In this document: positions 1-11,410 of the stretch, piece by piece
How the letters are laid out: every line of letters begins with the position of its first letter
How positions within the stretch are numbered: the stretch's first letter is position 1
Assembly: GCA_019055375.1 (NCBI GenBank)
Contig: JAHQIW010005335.1
Location: forward strand, 62,001 to 126,000
Reading direction: 5' to 3'
Origin: Parelaphostrongylus tenuis
Lineage: Eukaryota; Nematoda; Chromadorea; Rhabditida; Metastrongylidae
Length of the DNA: 64,000 nucleotides
Notes under the pieces: generated by a model
Told to the model about the DNA's origin: nothing
What the model saw: the letters and a program-made list of their open reading frames with translations, nothing else
The model's database searches: none
Translations under genes and position numbers: made by a program

Positions 1-555
1 ACTGTCAAAACTTACGATTTTCGTGAAAAAGACCTGTATGAATAGCAAGGCAGTTTTGATATTATCTATGGATAACGCATAAATCGCTAGGGCTCGAAAC
101 CCTTTAGTCAAAGAACTGATAGGCTGACTGAAAGAAAAACTCTCCGATCCTATGGGATCTAATGTACTTTGACTTACTCTGCTTCAATTGATTCTCATCA
201 CAACTTCTTTTCACTGTAGAAATTTCAGTACATTCGCATTCAAATCGTTTTTCGTTTTCTCCATGCATGTTGCAGGATAACGGCTGAGCACGTCTCCTTA
301 CAATCTCGAGGCTACCCAGACTAGGGCATTCGTTATTGGTCACCGGAGAGTGTTGAATGGGATCAATCCCGCGCCTAGTAGCGATGAGGATCAAAACCAT
401 TCGGCCACAGCCTCATTTATTCATGTAGAAAATAAAATAGAAGATCTGAAACTTCACATGTAAATATTGATAGCCATAGACATTTTCAATAGATCTCTTC
501 AAGCATAACGTAAGCCCAACGAGGCAATTTATTCTAAGAATGTCGAGTGGAATGT
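1..555. other. No recognisable gene
   Basis: AT-rich sequence with scattered short open frames on both strands, none with a flanking splice site pattern or a recognisable motif. I see nothing here that supports a gene call. Confidence 0.5.
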
Positions 556-640
556 AAAAGATTTGATCAAAGGCGGGAGTCGAACCCGAGTGTTTCAGCC
601 ATGCCGCCAGAAACGCGTGCTACCACTGCACCATGGAATC
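556..640 (-). repeat. tRNA-derived SINE head (family SINE-A), minus copy
   Basis: Read on the minus strand this has an A-box-like block (TGGTGCAGTGGTAGCACG) and, about 30 nt further, a B-box-like block (CGGGTTCGACTCCC), the internal Pol III promoter arrangement of a tRNA. The stems do not pair as a functional tRNA. It faces away from the plus-strand copy that starts about 100 nt downstream, so the two form a head-to-head pair. Confidence 0.6.
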
Positions 641-734
641 AACCGCCGTTTACGCCCGTTATCGGATAAACCATTAATGGTTAAGGTTTGATAAATGGTT
701 GCTAATAGCGTCATAAAATATAACAAAGAAAGAG

Positions 735-890
735 TGGATGGCAAAGCGGTGGTAGCAAAAGTTCCCGGCTACAAGGGTGAAACTCACGGGTTCGACTCCC
801 AGCTGGGGTCAAATTTTTGCATAGCACTCAATATTCCCAGATGTATATTTATACGTGATGAAACGGCTAAAAGCAGTAAAAATTAAAGAG
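735..890 (+). repeat. tRNA-derived SINE (family SINE-A), plus copy
   Basis: The A-box-like GCGGTGGTAGCA and B-box GGGTTCGACTCCC are followed by the family tail, which reads TTTTTGCATAGCACTCAAT and then an AT-rich end with AGCAGTAAAAATT. The same tail follows the tRNA-like heads near 10.6, 51.4 and 63.6 kb, so this is an interspersed element and not a tRNA gene. Confidence 0.65.
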
Positions 891-1348
891 ATACTAAGGA
901 TTGTAAAATGGTGACTCTTATATAAATATCCGATGGCCAGAACGACTACTTGTCGACTCTACGTTCACCTGGGGCGTGAATCGTTCATAAAGGACTCCTC
1001 TACGATAGTACATCGTTTAGTATAAAGTCAATTTTTCAAAACACAAGTAGTGGTATTCATCATTCCAAGCAATAAATCCCTAAGGGCACACTTGTCAAGA
1101 GTGGAGAGAGGAGGGCGTGAGGGAGGGAGTGATTATGCCGATCACAACAAGGCCCACCTCCAAAGACAGAGATGAAAGAATGAAAATGAAAAAAGGAGGA
1201 AAAGGAACGAGAAAAAAACCTCGAGAAAAGAAATCTCAAACAACTAGGTGAACATCCTACAGAAATTTCTAAATAATGGCGACCTTTGCGATAGTGCGTC
1301 TGCAATTCGACCAGGTACACCCTAAATGTCGAGCTGCCCATGCTAATG
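891..1348. other. Purine-rich stretch, no gene
   Basis: About 1097-1240 is strongly biased to A and G on the plus strand (repeated GAGGG and AAAGGA blocks). No exon, RNA or repeat family is recognised. The open frame on the minus strand is explained by this bias. Confidence 0.4.
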
Positions 1349-1425
1349 AGAGGACATAGCCGAGTGGTTGGTGGTCAGGCTACCACGAAGCGCGGTTCTG
1401 GTTCGACCCTCCATACTTCGTTTTC
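1349..1425 (+). repeat. tRNA-derived SINE head (family SINE-B)
   Basis: Starts with ACATAGCCGAGTGGTTGG, a Ser/Leu-like A box, and contains GGTTCTGGTTCGACCC as a B-box remnant. The A box matches the heads at 8.7 and 31.7 kb. The body typical of this family is not present, so the copy is truncated. Confidence 0.5.
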
Positions 1426-1516
1426 TGCCTTTCACGGTATTAGCTATTTTGCTTTAATATTCTTTGAAATGCTTTGATACAGGATCTTCCTATTTGAGGG
1501 ATCCTGCCTAATTACT

Positions 1517-1755
1517 CGTGAGGGCACGTGGCGCATCACCAAGTGATGGATAGGCTAACTCAACGTGAACCGAAAGCGATCGTGTGCTTCCCAGAGGAGA
1601 AGGTAGATTCAGAGGATAAGCTCCCTGCTTCTACAGCACCGATTTGGCTGAACTCTATTTCTACGAGTCAAGACGGCCAAAAGCCTGCTATCAGGCGGTT
1701 GGGAAGTACATGAGAGGCGGTTAGGAGTCGCTTCCAACAAATAAGCTCTTTCCAA
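1517..1755 (+). repeat. Interspersed repeat R1, copy 1
   Basis: Matches 49482-49718 in the same direction at roughly 80 percent by eye, with shared blocks such as TGTGCTTCCCAGAG, AGCTCCCTGCTTCT, CTCTATTTCTACGAGTCAAG and GGCCAAAAGCCTGC. A further partial copy forms the right inner edge of the young palindrome. Its origin (SINE or other non-autonomous element) is not clear. No protein is encoded. Confidence 0.65.
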
Positions 1756-4700
1756 TCATCCAAAAGAAACTGGAAAGCCACTGGTGAGTACCCAGCTTCC
1801 ACGTTTAGAGCCTAGCAAACTATATATTGGGTATCAAAACGCTAGAAACATCAGTTAATATGGTCTCATTCCCCTGACCGCCAAGTAGCCCACGGTACGG
1901 CAGTGTCGGGTAGGACGAGTATGGAAAGGTTGCTAAAATCTCAGGGCCAAACTACGCTGCCAAGATCGAAACGAACTAAAATGAGAATCTGTAGCTATAT
2001 AGGTCAGTGGGCTTACGATAAGGTTCATCTATGCAGATGCGGCTGAAGAAATGTAATAAAAATTGAAGAGTCGAACACAGAAGAAGTGAGAATTTTGCTT
2101 ATAACTTGTTTAACCCGTTCAAGATCAACCGGTCATAACTTGGCTGCTCACTGCAATGAAAAATAGAGATTGAGAGATTACTAACCGCATGAGGCGAACT
2201 ATCTTACTAGAATTCCCGTTCAAAACTCCGATTAATAAAATGGGAGAAGAACTAACAGGACTCAAAATAAAGGTTCTAAAAAGGCAGTTTAAAGGGCCGT
2301 GTGTAATAAAATGGTTTACAATCGTGGGAGAGACAACTCACCAGAAACTAGTGAACAAGCCCAACACATTTATAGAGAGAGACGGTGCTTCGCAATAGGA
2401 ACACTTTCTTCCTAGATCCTATCTAAAAACCGTCCTTTTTCTTTATAAACCTGTCTTTCAACTCCTTACTAAATCAAAGGCGTGGGCAGATTTAGTCAGT
2501 GTTTAGGCGCAGCACTTAGTCGAGCATTATCATTGGACAGATTGACCTGACAGTGGTGTGCCTAAAACGATTACGTTAGCAATTTTCCGTAGACTGTGTA
2601 ACGTAAACCGGCTTACGCCATGCGTTGTTCAGTGCTCGGCAGGCATAGGGTACACAGGAATCATTGTAGCGTTGGACTTGCTTTACAGGTGAATGAAACG
2701 TGGTGACAGGATGTGAGTGAATAATTTTGAAGAGAGAAAACGTTTATCATTCTATTGTTGCATAAGTCTTACCGAGCAACAAACGGTTCACTGAATTGTG
2801 TTCCAAAAGCCTGAATTTGAGATATTCAAATCATTTCAACACTTTCCTTAGAGATTGGAGTGACCTTAACCTAGTATATCCATTTGAATGTAACAGAATT
2901 GTAGCAGAAAAAAGAAGGAATTCAAACAACAAGCGAGACAAAGGTGACTCTACGGGAAGTTGTGCACGAATTGAGAGAAATGAGGTATGGTGCTGTGCAA
3001 ATGGAATGCCAATACCTCTATATGCATCAAATGTTGCTAGTTGTAACGGAAAGGCGAAAGGTGGAATCTGTATCTTCTTACTTTTCATTATCACCCTGAT
3101 ATTCAGCGTAAACGGGCGGGAGTGATTTATTAAGCTAGCAAGCTATTCTCTCGATTTACACAAATCTGGAAATCTTCTATATTCAGAACAAGTATGGCAT
3201 GTAAACATGAAGGAACAAAAATCGTTTGGAAATAAACATTTACTCAGATAGTAACCACAGCGTAAACGGGAAAGTTTCAGCAGGAATACGAAGAATTTCT
3301 CTTGAAAAGCAGAATGACTGTTGAAGGCGTTCCTTTTATGATCTTTGCTTGTTTTAGTGTATACCGATAAACGATTCGTGTCAGTGTACACAGTGATTCT
3401 TAGGACCGCCTATTTACTAATTCAGCATTCTTCAATAAAAAAAGCTTTCCTGTACTTATGAGATATTTTCGAATTTTTATCTAATGAAATCAATTCAAAC
3501 ACCTGCAGTTTGACGGTATCCCCTTATTCAAACCTGGAAGAGAGATGTTTCCACAGCTCAGTCGCTGGACATTTTCATTACTTTATCAGAAAAACGAACA
3601 CGAAATCTATTTTTTAATCGCATTAACCACAAAAGTGTTAACATGTTACCGCCTTTTATAGATACCCACTTCTTTGGTCAAGTGGAGACCAACCGGGAAG
3701 AGACCATTTGGACTGTTAATGCGTCTCCCATTTCAAAATGGCTTATATACTGTCTCATATCACGGATGACAAAGCATTCTTCCCTGGGGTTCAAACTTGC
3801 AGTGAAGGTCATTTGAATAAAACTCTTCCATTACCAATATAGTGATAGCGCAGAGAGTGGTCTTCGCTCAGCAAGGCCGATACTGAAACGAACGAGTCTA
3901 TACTCTCAAAAGTAATTCATTGTACAAGTTCATTATGTATCTTGCAATAGGATTCCCTTTCTGGCATCGTAAATGATCTATAGAACTTTCTTGCATATAG
4001 GATCCACTTTAGCGACATCAAAATTAGGATCAAATAAATTTTTTCTTGCTCATTTGCAACATGATACTGATAGGGATTGAAATCCAGAATGGACTTACAT
4101 ATCTTATTTTTCAATGCATACGTCAAATTTCTTCGAGGGGAACCGACGAAAGCATCGTAAGACTTAGTCTTTTGATTTTAGAAATATGGAAGGATACTCT
4201 TGGAATTCTAGTCACAAAAGAATTGTCTTTCGTTTTTAGCCGCTGAGACTTCGGACTTAGTTGAACGGAAAAAGTGATAAACAATTCCAGTGCAAAACAA
4301 TAACATAATAAATGTGTCAACTTGATCAGGGTATTCTGTCGTATATTTTGCCGACACCTACGAAGCAATGATTAGAGATGCCCTGCGAGATACATATGAT
4401 AGATTGTTTTGATCCCGTGCTCAAAGCTTACAAAACTCTTTGCCTCTCCGATTGGTAGACCAGTATTAAACTTGTCTTAGAGGATAGCAGCACTAATTTC
4501 ACACTTTGGTTGGCCATCACGAGACAGTGTAAAGGCCACGTTTGCATTCGGTCATCTCTAATGATTCTTGATAAAGTGGAACACATGGTGCATTCCTCAT
4601 CATGTTGACATATGGAAGTTGACATTTTTATAACAGCTGGGGCAGAAATGTAAATTCTATGGATGTCGCACATTTTCAAGCAGTTTATTTTTGCGCACTA

Positions 4701-5184
4701 GGGTTTATTTGATTATTCGTTATCAAATGAAAGGATATCAAATGAGGACGTGAGATCTGAATAAGTCAGGAATAACTCTTCTCTCAGTCATTTGCCACTT
4801 GATTGCAACAAACCTCGTATCCAAAGAGAACGAATTTGGTATTTAATAGAAGATTTTCTGCACCATAATTGAGTTTCGGGAAATGTGTAATTTTCTGAGC
4901 GAGACTTCGTCATGAATGTGTCAATAATCTTCCATTACTATCAATTTAAAAAACGGACTTTCTGTAAATCTCAGCGTGTAGTTCGATGGCTGACGTTTGC
5001 AGGTTTTGTCTTCTTGAGATCCTAGAATTTGAATTCAAATAGCTCAGTACAATCTACGTTCAAGCTCTAAAATTGCAAAAGTCGCCAACGAACTATTTTG
5101 CTATTTCTGCCAAAAAAACTACTTTAGAAGCTAATCTCGCGTCAGTTAAGTAATATAGATCTTCTGCATGATTTCTCATTTCAG
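1756..5184. other. No recognisable gene
   Basis: Long AT-rich interval. Open frames of about 110 and 87 codons overlap on opposite strands near 2.8-3.1 kb but have no splice context or recognisable domain. I also see no clear repeat family in this stretch. Confidence 0.4.
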
Positions 5185-5254
5185 AAGAGAGACTATTGTT
5201 GTTAAAAAGGAAGGTGATCAGAAAAAAGGCGCAGAAGTGCCTCTGACTTCATGA
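5185..5254 (+). CDS. Possible terminal exon, unidentified
   Basis: A good acceptor (TTTCTCATTTCAG) is followed by 22 open codons rich in Lys and Glu (RETIVVKKEGDQKKG and then AEVPLTS) and a TGA. Composition looks like a real C-terminus, but an open run of this length after an acceptor is common by chance in one of three frames. No upstream exon was found in the preceding kilobase. The RTE copy immediately downstream would separate it from anything further right. Confidence 0.2.
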
Positions 5255-5384
5255 ACATAGCATACACTGTGCGGCATGATTATGAACAAGTAGTCTATTG
5301 TATTCTACGTTTTCAGCCTTTAGATGACTTATCGATACTTTACGGAATTAGAGCATTGATTGTATGACCTATCGTTTCGTTGAT

Positions 5385-7690
5385 CGCCTAGTGAGTCGAG
5401 TGGACACTATCAGCACTTCTATTTTTCCCTACTATCGCGTGGACAAATAACCCAGTGGGTCCTCCTCGCCCTAGGATTAGCTGAGCATCATATCCTTCTT
5501 CTACGCCTTTCATCGGAAAATCGGACCATCGGGTCAGTGGTTTTGCTGTGGAGTGTTCGACATTCCAAGTGATCCAATCGGTAACGGCTCTCGTCCATCG
5601 GTTGTCGTTGAAGAGCATTACGTGTTCGGTCCAATTTGCGATAGCCTATCCTGTAGAACGACATCGTTGACCTTCACTCGATGACGTAGATGAGAACTTC
5701 GTATCCTTTCCCTTAGTTTTGAATATATGATACTTCTAACATCGATCTTTCGACTGCTCGTTCAATAATACCAAATGATTTTTCATCATGCTTACGTAGC
5801 GATCAGGTTTCTGCTGCGTTCGATGAGGCAGAGATAACTGTCCAGACGAAATGGTGGCCACAAAGTCGGATGTTCTTCGTTTTTTTCACTACGACCTCGA
5901 TGATTTTGAACGCTCCCCAAGCCACTCCTTTGCTCCTGCTCAACTCTGGGGCTAGGTCGTTCATCATGTTGACTACACGACCTAGATAGACGTAACTGAA
6001 GCATTCGGAAATTGTCGTTCCGTTGAGCGTGAATGGGACATTCACAACCCATTCGTTCCTCATAAACATCGTTTTCGTTTAATTTAGTCGAAGGCCAATA
6101 GTTCCACAAGCGCTCCAAAATCGGTCAACATTAAATCCGCCTTGTCCATGCCAGGAGTTACCATCAGCGACCTTCGACAAAGTTCGGCCAAAGCAAGGAT
6201 AGTTTAAATGTCGGCCGTCGATTATCACTCCCACATCGCCCCATTCTAATGTTCGCATGATGTTTTGGAGGGTGGCAGTGAATAATTTTGCAAAGATTGT
6301 ATTGCCTTGTCAAACTCCTCTTCCTTCATTGACATTAATGTCGTCATATAACGGCGATATTTTGTTGAGTAATACTTACATGACCCACGGGAGATTGTTA
6401 TGTACCGAATAGGGACGCTATGGGTGTCCAGAGTCTCTATGACCGTTTTTGTTTCATTTGAATCAAAGGTTTTCTAAAAACGATGAAAAATAGACAGAAC
6501 GGTTTTTTTGTACTGCTGTGGAACTTTGATGAATCTTGTGATCGTAAGGATGTGGTGCATGATACTAGATCCGTTACAAAAACCCTGTTTGTTTGCATGC
6601 TTGTCGTTCGTCCAGTGTCTGGTCAGTCCTGTTTAAGACAACTCCAGTGAAGTGTTTATAGACAACGGACAACAAGCAGATTGGGCTATATTTGCCTGTG
6701 TCATGAAGGTCTCCCTTTTTGTCCCAAACAACACGGGTTGGTGAGAAATGGCGATAGGTATTTGAGGTGTCCCAGTCCTATTCTGTCTGGAACGGGCGTT
6801 CTTCTATTCATCAACGACGAAATAGAATGTCGAATTTCATAAGGATAACCAGTGAACTACAAGTTCATCCTCTTTCAGTTTATATGACGATTAGAAGACA
6901 TGGCTATCATAGAGATTCGAACAATACTGCTGGATAATTTTCGCCATTGCCCTTCTGGAAGCTGTGGGTGTCCTGTCAGGGCATAGGAGTCAATCATCTC
7001 GGTCTTATAATTAACGAAGCCTTGTTGGGCTTTGCGAATGCTTTCCCAGCTTCGGAGGCTTCTGCCATATATGTTACTCGTCTTTTTCTAAGATCCTCGT
7101 TTATCGCTTCTCTGCAAGGTTTCGCAAGTTAGGACGTGAGGCTTTGGTCGCCTGTAGTTTGTGCGATTACACGCTGACGTATCACCTCGAGTGTTTGCAG
7201 AGGCAAGTGCCTCTTCGTCACTTTAGGAATCTCGACTTTCATAGATCTGTCGTGAAGATATTGAATGAGCTGGTCGTGTCCTCTGCCGATGTTGCCAAAA
7301 ACGATATCCATCCATGTGCTGACTAGGAACTTGAATACATCCCAGTTCATGGCAGTTCTAGGACTTCGTTCTTCATATTCAGCGGCTTTCTCTTCTTTAC
7401 GCGAAAAATGGAACGTTGCGTGAAGAAGATGATGGTTTGATTTTGTGTAGAAACATAGAACAGCGGCAACATCAGTCAGGCAAAATCTTTGATTTACTAA
7501 TATGTGGTCTATTTCGTCACAATACTTTCCATTGGGAGACTCCCACGTCCACCGTAGAAAGTGAGATTTTGGAATTGTGAGTTGCCATGAACGGTTCTGA
7601 TCGTCATGATAAATTCTGATAGCCTCTCATCCTGTCCATTCCATTCTAGTCTGTGGGTCCTTCCTCAGTCGTCCATTTGAGACCCATTTT
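5385..7690 (-). mobile_element. Decayed RTE-type non-LTR retrotransposon
   Basis: Read on the minus strand, pieces of an RTE polyprotein follow in the correct order. First comes the C-terminal half of the endonuclease (around 7.55-7.40 kb, with EIDHILVNQRFCLTDV). The linker follows (7.35-7.13 kb, with LQTLEVIRQRV), then the reverse transcriptase fingers (about 6.72-6.45 kb, with YSPICLLSVVYKHFTGV). Next is the post-RT region (6.07-5.80 kb, with YVYLGRVVNMMNDLAPELS) and last the C-terminus (5.62-5.39 kb, with PLTRWSDFPMKGVEEGYDAQ). Frames shift several times and stops interrupt them, so the copy is dead. The N-terminal half of the endonuclease is missing, as expected of 5' truncation during target-primed reverse transcription. 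Related fragments lie at 24.2, 32.3 and 33.4 kb. Confidence 0.85.
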
Positions 7691-7845
7691 CACTTTAAAA
7701 TATTTAATAATGAATTAATGTTCACACATCTGTTCTTCTCTGACAAGAAATCGGTGTAAGTACTTCAACAGAGTTTTGAATTGGCTGTCACGCCGAGTTG
7801 ACAAATTAAAACAGTACTTTTTTTATAACAGCATTGTTTTACCAG

Positions 7846-8641
7846 TATGCAAAAGAATCCTTATTTGACCGGGATCTGAAAAAAGAGAGGCAAAGGTTTG
7901 CCAAAAGAACTCATGCAAGAGAATCTACGCAAGGACTGTTGGAGGGTGATGAAGAAGCTGCTTAGTTGGATAGATAGGAAGTCAGAATGGTTCCATCACA
8001 CATGGCTTCGCCATGACCTCGAAGATGGAAGTTCCACAAGTTAAGAGCTGCAAAAGGGTGAGAGGGCAGTGGATTTGACAGACTAGATCTCTGCATACTC
8101 GCTATTACTTGGGAAGACATAGAAATGGTACGAAAATATTGTTGTCTTTGTTCCACAATCTAAAATATTAGGGATATTGAAAGTTGAGCGTGGTCTTAAT
8201 AAAACACCCGAAACGAAACCTAGTCAAGGTACATTCGTCGGTTGTTCCACTTCGTCGCAACATATGTATGCTCAGCGCTTGGAGAATCAACTACGACTAC
8301 GTTTGGAAGATCAAAAAAGATTTCAAAATGAACGTGTACGACACCATTTAGAATTTGAAGGTCCGCTTAATATGACATCTTGTCACGTTTTTCGAGAGGC
8401 TAACAATCTTGCAGGACGACGTAGGCTTTGGGAATACTACCGAAAATTCCTAATGGTTAAAAACGTGCTTGCGACAAAAAAAAGTAGAATAGTTTTTACA
8501 AGGCATAAGTACTGTAGGAAGTGTGAGTGTATGGAATGCTTTTATATAAAACTTCTCATTAGAAGTGTAGTTCTAAACATCTTAGATAACCAACGTGAGG
8601 ATTGTATGTTCTATGTAGAAATTCCATATTTTGTAATGTAA
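7846..8641 (+). CDS. Candidate two-exon gene, unidentified charged protein
   Basis: Exon 1 (7846-7945) follows the acceptor TTTTACCAG and encodes a highly charged stretch beginning YAKESLFDRDLKKERQRFAK. It can end at GAG-G before GTGATG. Exon 2 begins at 8172 after ATATTAG, and the phases fit (1+2). It stays open to 8641, over 150 codons, one of the longest non-transposon frames in the window. Exon 2 contains a helix-prone segment (RLENQLRLRLEDQKRFQNER) followed by a more basic, Cys-containing end. If exon 1 is not spliced it stops at TAG 7963-7965, giving an alternative terminal exon. It lies directly downstream of the RTE insertion, which may have displaced or broken 5' exons. No family is recognised. 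A mobile-element origin is possible. Confidence 0.35.
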
Positions 8642-8714
8642 ATTGTGATGATTCACAGACAGGATGCTTTAAGATATGAAGACTGTTGAATATCTTGGGA
8701 TTTACAAAATGACT

Positions 8715-8965
8715 GGGTGGCGCCGTAGCCGAGTGGTTGTGATGCTATTGGCGGCGCACGTAGAGCAGGTCTTCACTCCCCAGCTCTTTCCGGGTGTAAA
8801 AAACAACACCTTATAGAACGCCACAGTCAGCTTGACTTCAAGACTGCAAGAAGATTTGCCCGACCGGTATTCTACGACGTTTGAAAGAAGACGAAAAAGC
8901 GAATCGAATGTTAGGACTATTGGAATCCGCACAATGGAAAAAACACTGTCAAGACGGATCAACAA
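8715..8965 (+). repeat. tRNA-derived SINE (family SINE-B)
   Basis: Begins GGCGCCGTAGCCGAGTGG, a Ser/Leu-type A box, followed by CCCCAGCTCTTTCCGG and a body with GCAAGAAGATTTGCCCGACC and GTATTCTACGACG. The same order is found at 31.7 kb (plus) and 34.1 kb (minus). Confidence 0.6.
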
Positions 8966-9189
8966 AATGTCTAAAAATACAAATGATTAATGCAACAATG
9001 TGCCGATGTACAAATTGTTTCAGTGTACAAAATAAAAAATGTTGACCGATGCTACAAGTCGAGGGAAAACATCCTTAACACCTGCTTGAAAATTATTTTT
9101 TTGTTAGTTTCACACAGTATTGCTTACTATAAATTCATGGGAATATCTCAGGAATATTTCCATACGTAAACAGCTGGACCGAGTCTACA

Positions 9190-9550
9190 ATGTGTTGAAG
9201 GAAATGTAGTCCGGCAATGATACAGCGAGAGCGCACGCTGTTTCAGTATGACATTGCCAAATCTCACACCGCAAAGAAGACTCAGGAAAAGTCTGATGAA
9301 CTGAAGGGAGTCGAGGTGTCGCCGCAACCAGCCCACAGTCCAGATGTAGCGCCGCCCGATTATGGTCCAATTTCCTCTCAGTGGACATTTCCTACGTGGA
9401 CGCCGATTCGAGACATTTGATCAAGTTGAAGAGGCATACTAGGAGCTTTTTGATTTTAAAGCCCAAGGAATGGCGATTTTGAGCAGATCCGGAACTTGAA
9501 GATCCTTGACAGGAGATTGTGGATAATTATGGGCTTTATTTAGAAATATA
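9190..9550 (+). mobile_element. Degenerate mariner transposase fragment
   Basis: The plus strand encodes the second half of a mariner catalytic domain. FQYDIAKSHTAKKTQEK corresponds to the second catalytic Asp block, SPDVAPPDYG to the third Asp block about 34 residues later (the D,D34D pattern of mariner), and VDNYGLY to the typical C-terminal end. Stops and a frame change after SSQWTFP show that it is inactive. The DNA-binding half is absent. Confidence 0.8.
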
Positions 9551-9599
9551 TTCATTGTTGTTTGTTTTTGAGTTTATGTATGAACTCTGAATTTTTTAA

Positions 9600-9870
9600 C
9601 GGGAGTTAAGGACCTTTTTCTTCAACCTAATGGTTTCAGAGATTGCTAGTTTTTTTTGAAAGTTGTTGTTATAGGTAGTAGTTGTTTGTTGATGAGTATA
9701 TTCATAAAGAGTTGAAAAGGCCCTTTTTCAAGAATGTAGCTTTCATAGGTGAAAGCAAGAATTCCTATAACAAGTGAGCGTTCTTCTCACTAAAACTACG
9801 TTTACTTGAATCCTAATAATTATCTACAAATTTTTCGCAATAATGGGGTTCCCTTGGTATAAAATTCTAC
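9600..9870 (+). repeat. Interspersed repeat R2, copy 1
   Basis: Shares an ordered set of blocks with 12585-12735 in the same direction: AAGA(A/T)TGTAGCTTTCATA, GCGTTCTYCTYAC, AAAACTAC, then a TCTAATAAT-like block and CGTAATAATAAGG (here CGCAATAATGGGG). Identity is only about 65 percent. Nature unknown. Confidence 0.4.
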
Positions 9871-10294
9871 TAAATACGTATCGAGACATTCGCGGTAAAT
9901 TGAGAGGACGGGTCGACTGAGGCAAGTGCAAAATATTATGCTTTTGTCGCTAGTAGCACAAGCAGAAGATGTCATCTTGGTTCTAAAATTTCCATTTTTT
10001 GAGCTATCAAATGAATACTAAGAGTCTAGTAGAATAGGTCTTTTCTAGAAAAACCAAGGGCCCTCACGAACCCAATCCTTCAATTGAGATTGTATGTGAC
10101 AGATTTTGTTTTCTATGGCAAGATTTTTCAAGACAGTTGGAAGTTCTTAATTTTAAAAACAAGTTGGCGAGATTTTTTTTGATGACAATTTAATATTGTT
10201 GACGGAAAACTTATAAGAATCAATGTCTTGCCATATAATCCCAAAAAATCCTATATGACTATGCTAGCTATCAGCCACCAACCTTTAACAGGCT

Positions 10295-10549
10295 TAGTCG
10301 GGTATGCGCATTCGCTTTATAAACTCAGTTAAGCCGACAACCATTATAATAACTTATACTCAAAATTTTTAGTATTTTAATTGCATTTCTCGCAGTGTTG
10401 TGATGTTTCGTATATACCCAAGAGAATAGAGTGGTGAGCAAAAACACGGCCTCAGGCAGGAACCAAACCCGCGTTTCATCCTTGTCGGGGAAGTGTGCTC
10501 TGCCACTACACATCGAGGTAGTCGGGTATGCGAATTCGCTTTATAAACT
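10295..10549. repeat. 31-bp direct repeats flanking a minus-strand SINE
   Basis: The 31 bp at 10295-10325 recur at 10519-10549 with a single mismatch (GTATGCGCATTC against GTATGCGAATTC). They bracket the 193-bp minus-strand SINE-A copy between them. This is what a target-site duplication looks like, but it is long for a SINE. Confidence 0.65.
10326..10518 (-). repeat. tRNA-derived SINE (family SINE-A), minus copy
   Basis: On the minus strand: A-box-like TGTGTAGTGGCAGAGCACA, B-box-like CGGGTTTGGTTCC, then the family tail TTTTTGCTCACCACTC and a far end containing ATACGAAACATCACAACAC. A plus-strand copy starts about 30 nt to the right, giving a head-to-head pair. Confidence 0.7.
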
Positions 10550-10690
10550 TTCTAAGCCGGTGGTGTAGTGGTAGAGCACGCGTCCACTGTGTGGATGAAA
10601 CACGGGTTCGATTCCTACCTGAGGCCGTGTTTTTGCACACCACTTAATTCTCTTGGGTAATTTCGATATGGATGAGAAAAATGGATTGCA
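10550..10690 (+). repeat. tRNA-derived SINE (family SINE-A), plus copy
   Basis: The A box (GGTGGTGTAGTGGTAGAGC) and B box (GGGTTCGATTCC) are nearly canonical, so the Pol III promoter may still be usable. The acceptor-stem halves do not pair. The tail TTTTTGCACACCACTTAATT follows. Confidence 0.7.
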
Positions 10691-11410
10691 GTTGCGAAGC
10701 GTTTTCTCCTATTCATCAATAGAACGTACTATGGAAATCTTTCCATACAAAAAGCTTACTACCAAAATCGAAGTTTTTCAAGCTATTAATTGACTACAAA
10801 AACATCAAGAAAGTAGAAGAAAATGTTTGATAACAGTTGGAGTTATACTCCTTTTCCTAATGACCTGGCTTTTCCATATCCATCAAAGCGTTCTCATGTT
10901 TTGACCACCAACAGTCGTCCATCTTTGTGGATTGGTGCACATCATCTTTAAATACTACGCAACACGAACCATTACGTTCAAGAGCGCTTAGGAATTTTCA
11001 ATAGGAAAAGAGGAAAGTAAAACAGCATTTGAAGAAAAAGACTTTCACTGGGACTTCATTTTGTGGTTAAGCTTCATGAAAGCAATTTTCGTTGAGATAG
11101 GTAAGTATTGTAGAGTGAATTATCTTAGTACATCACGGTTTGATCCTTCAATTGGCTAAGTTGATTTTGAACACCGAAGGAATATAGATGGCACCACCGA
11201 TTTCACATGTGTTAACAAAAAAAAAGTCGAATCTGCTCTTGAATTTGCTATGGTGCCCACGTTAATGCTAATACACTTCCACTGTCAGCACTCTTCAATA
11301 CAAAAACCGAACACTCTATCAGACTTTATCAGCATGTTTTGATGTCTTTGATACGATGATGAGGAGTAAAAAAGCCGGACCAGAGCATTTATTTTGGTTC
11401 ACTTACTAAC
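10691..11410. other. No recognisable gene
   Basis: AT-rich. It contains a TCAAGCTATTAATTGACTAC block, one of many dispersed relatives of the AAGCTATCGAA motif. Nothing else is recognised. Confidence 0.4.

Noticed and set aside
1097..1240. Purine-rich block as a coding frame on minus
   Set aside because: The frame follows from the A/G bias and has a low-complexity translation rich in Ser, Phe and Arg.
2796..3125. 110-codon plus frame and 87-codon minus frame over the same bases
   Set aside because: Mutual antisense frames with ordinary composition; no domain or splice support.
10556..10627. Functional tRNA gene
   Set aside because: A and B boxes are good, but acceptor and T-arm halves do not pair and a repeat-family tail follows, so it is a SINE head. 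The same applies to the other tRNA-like heads.
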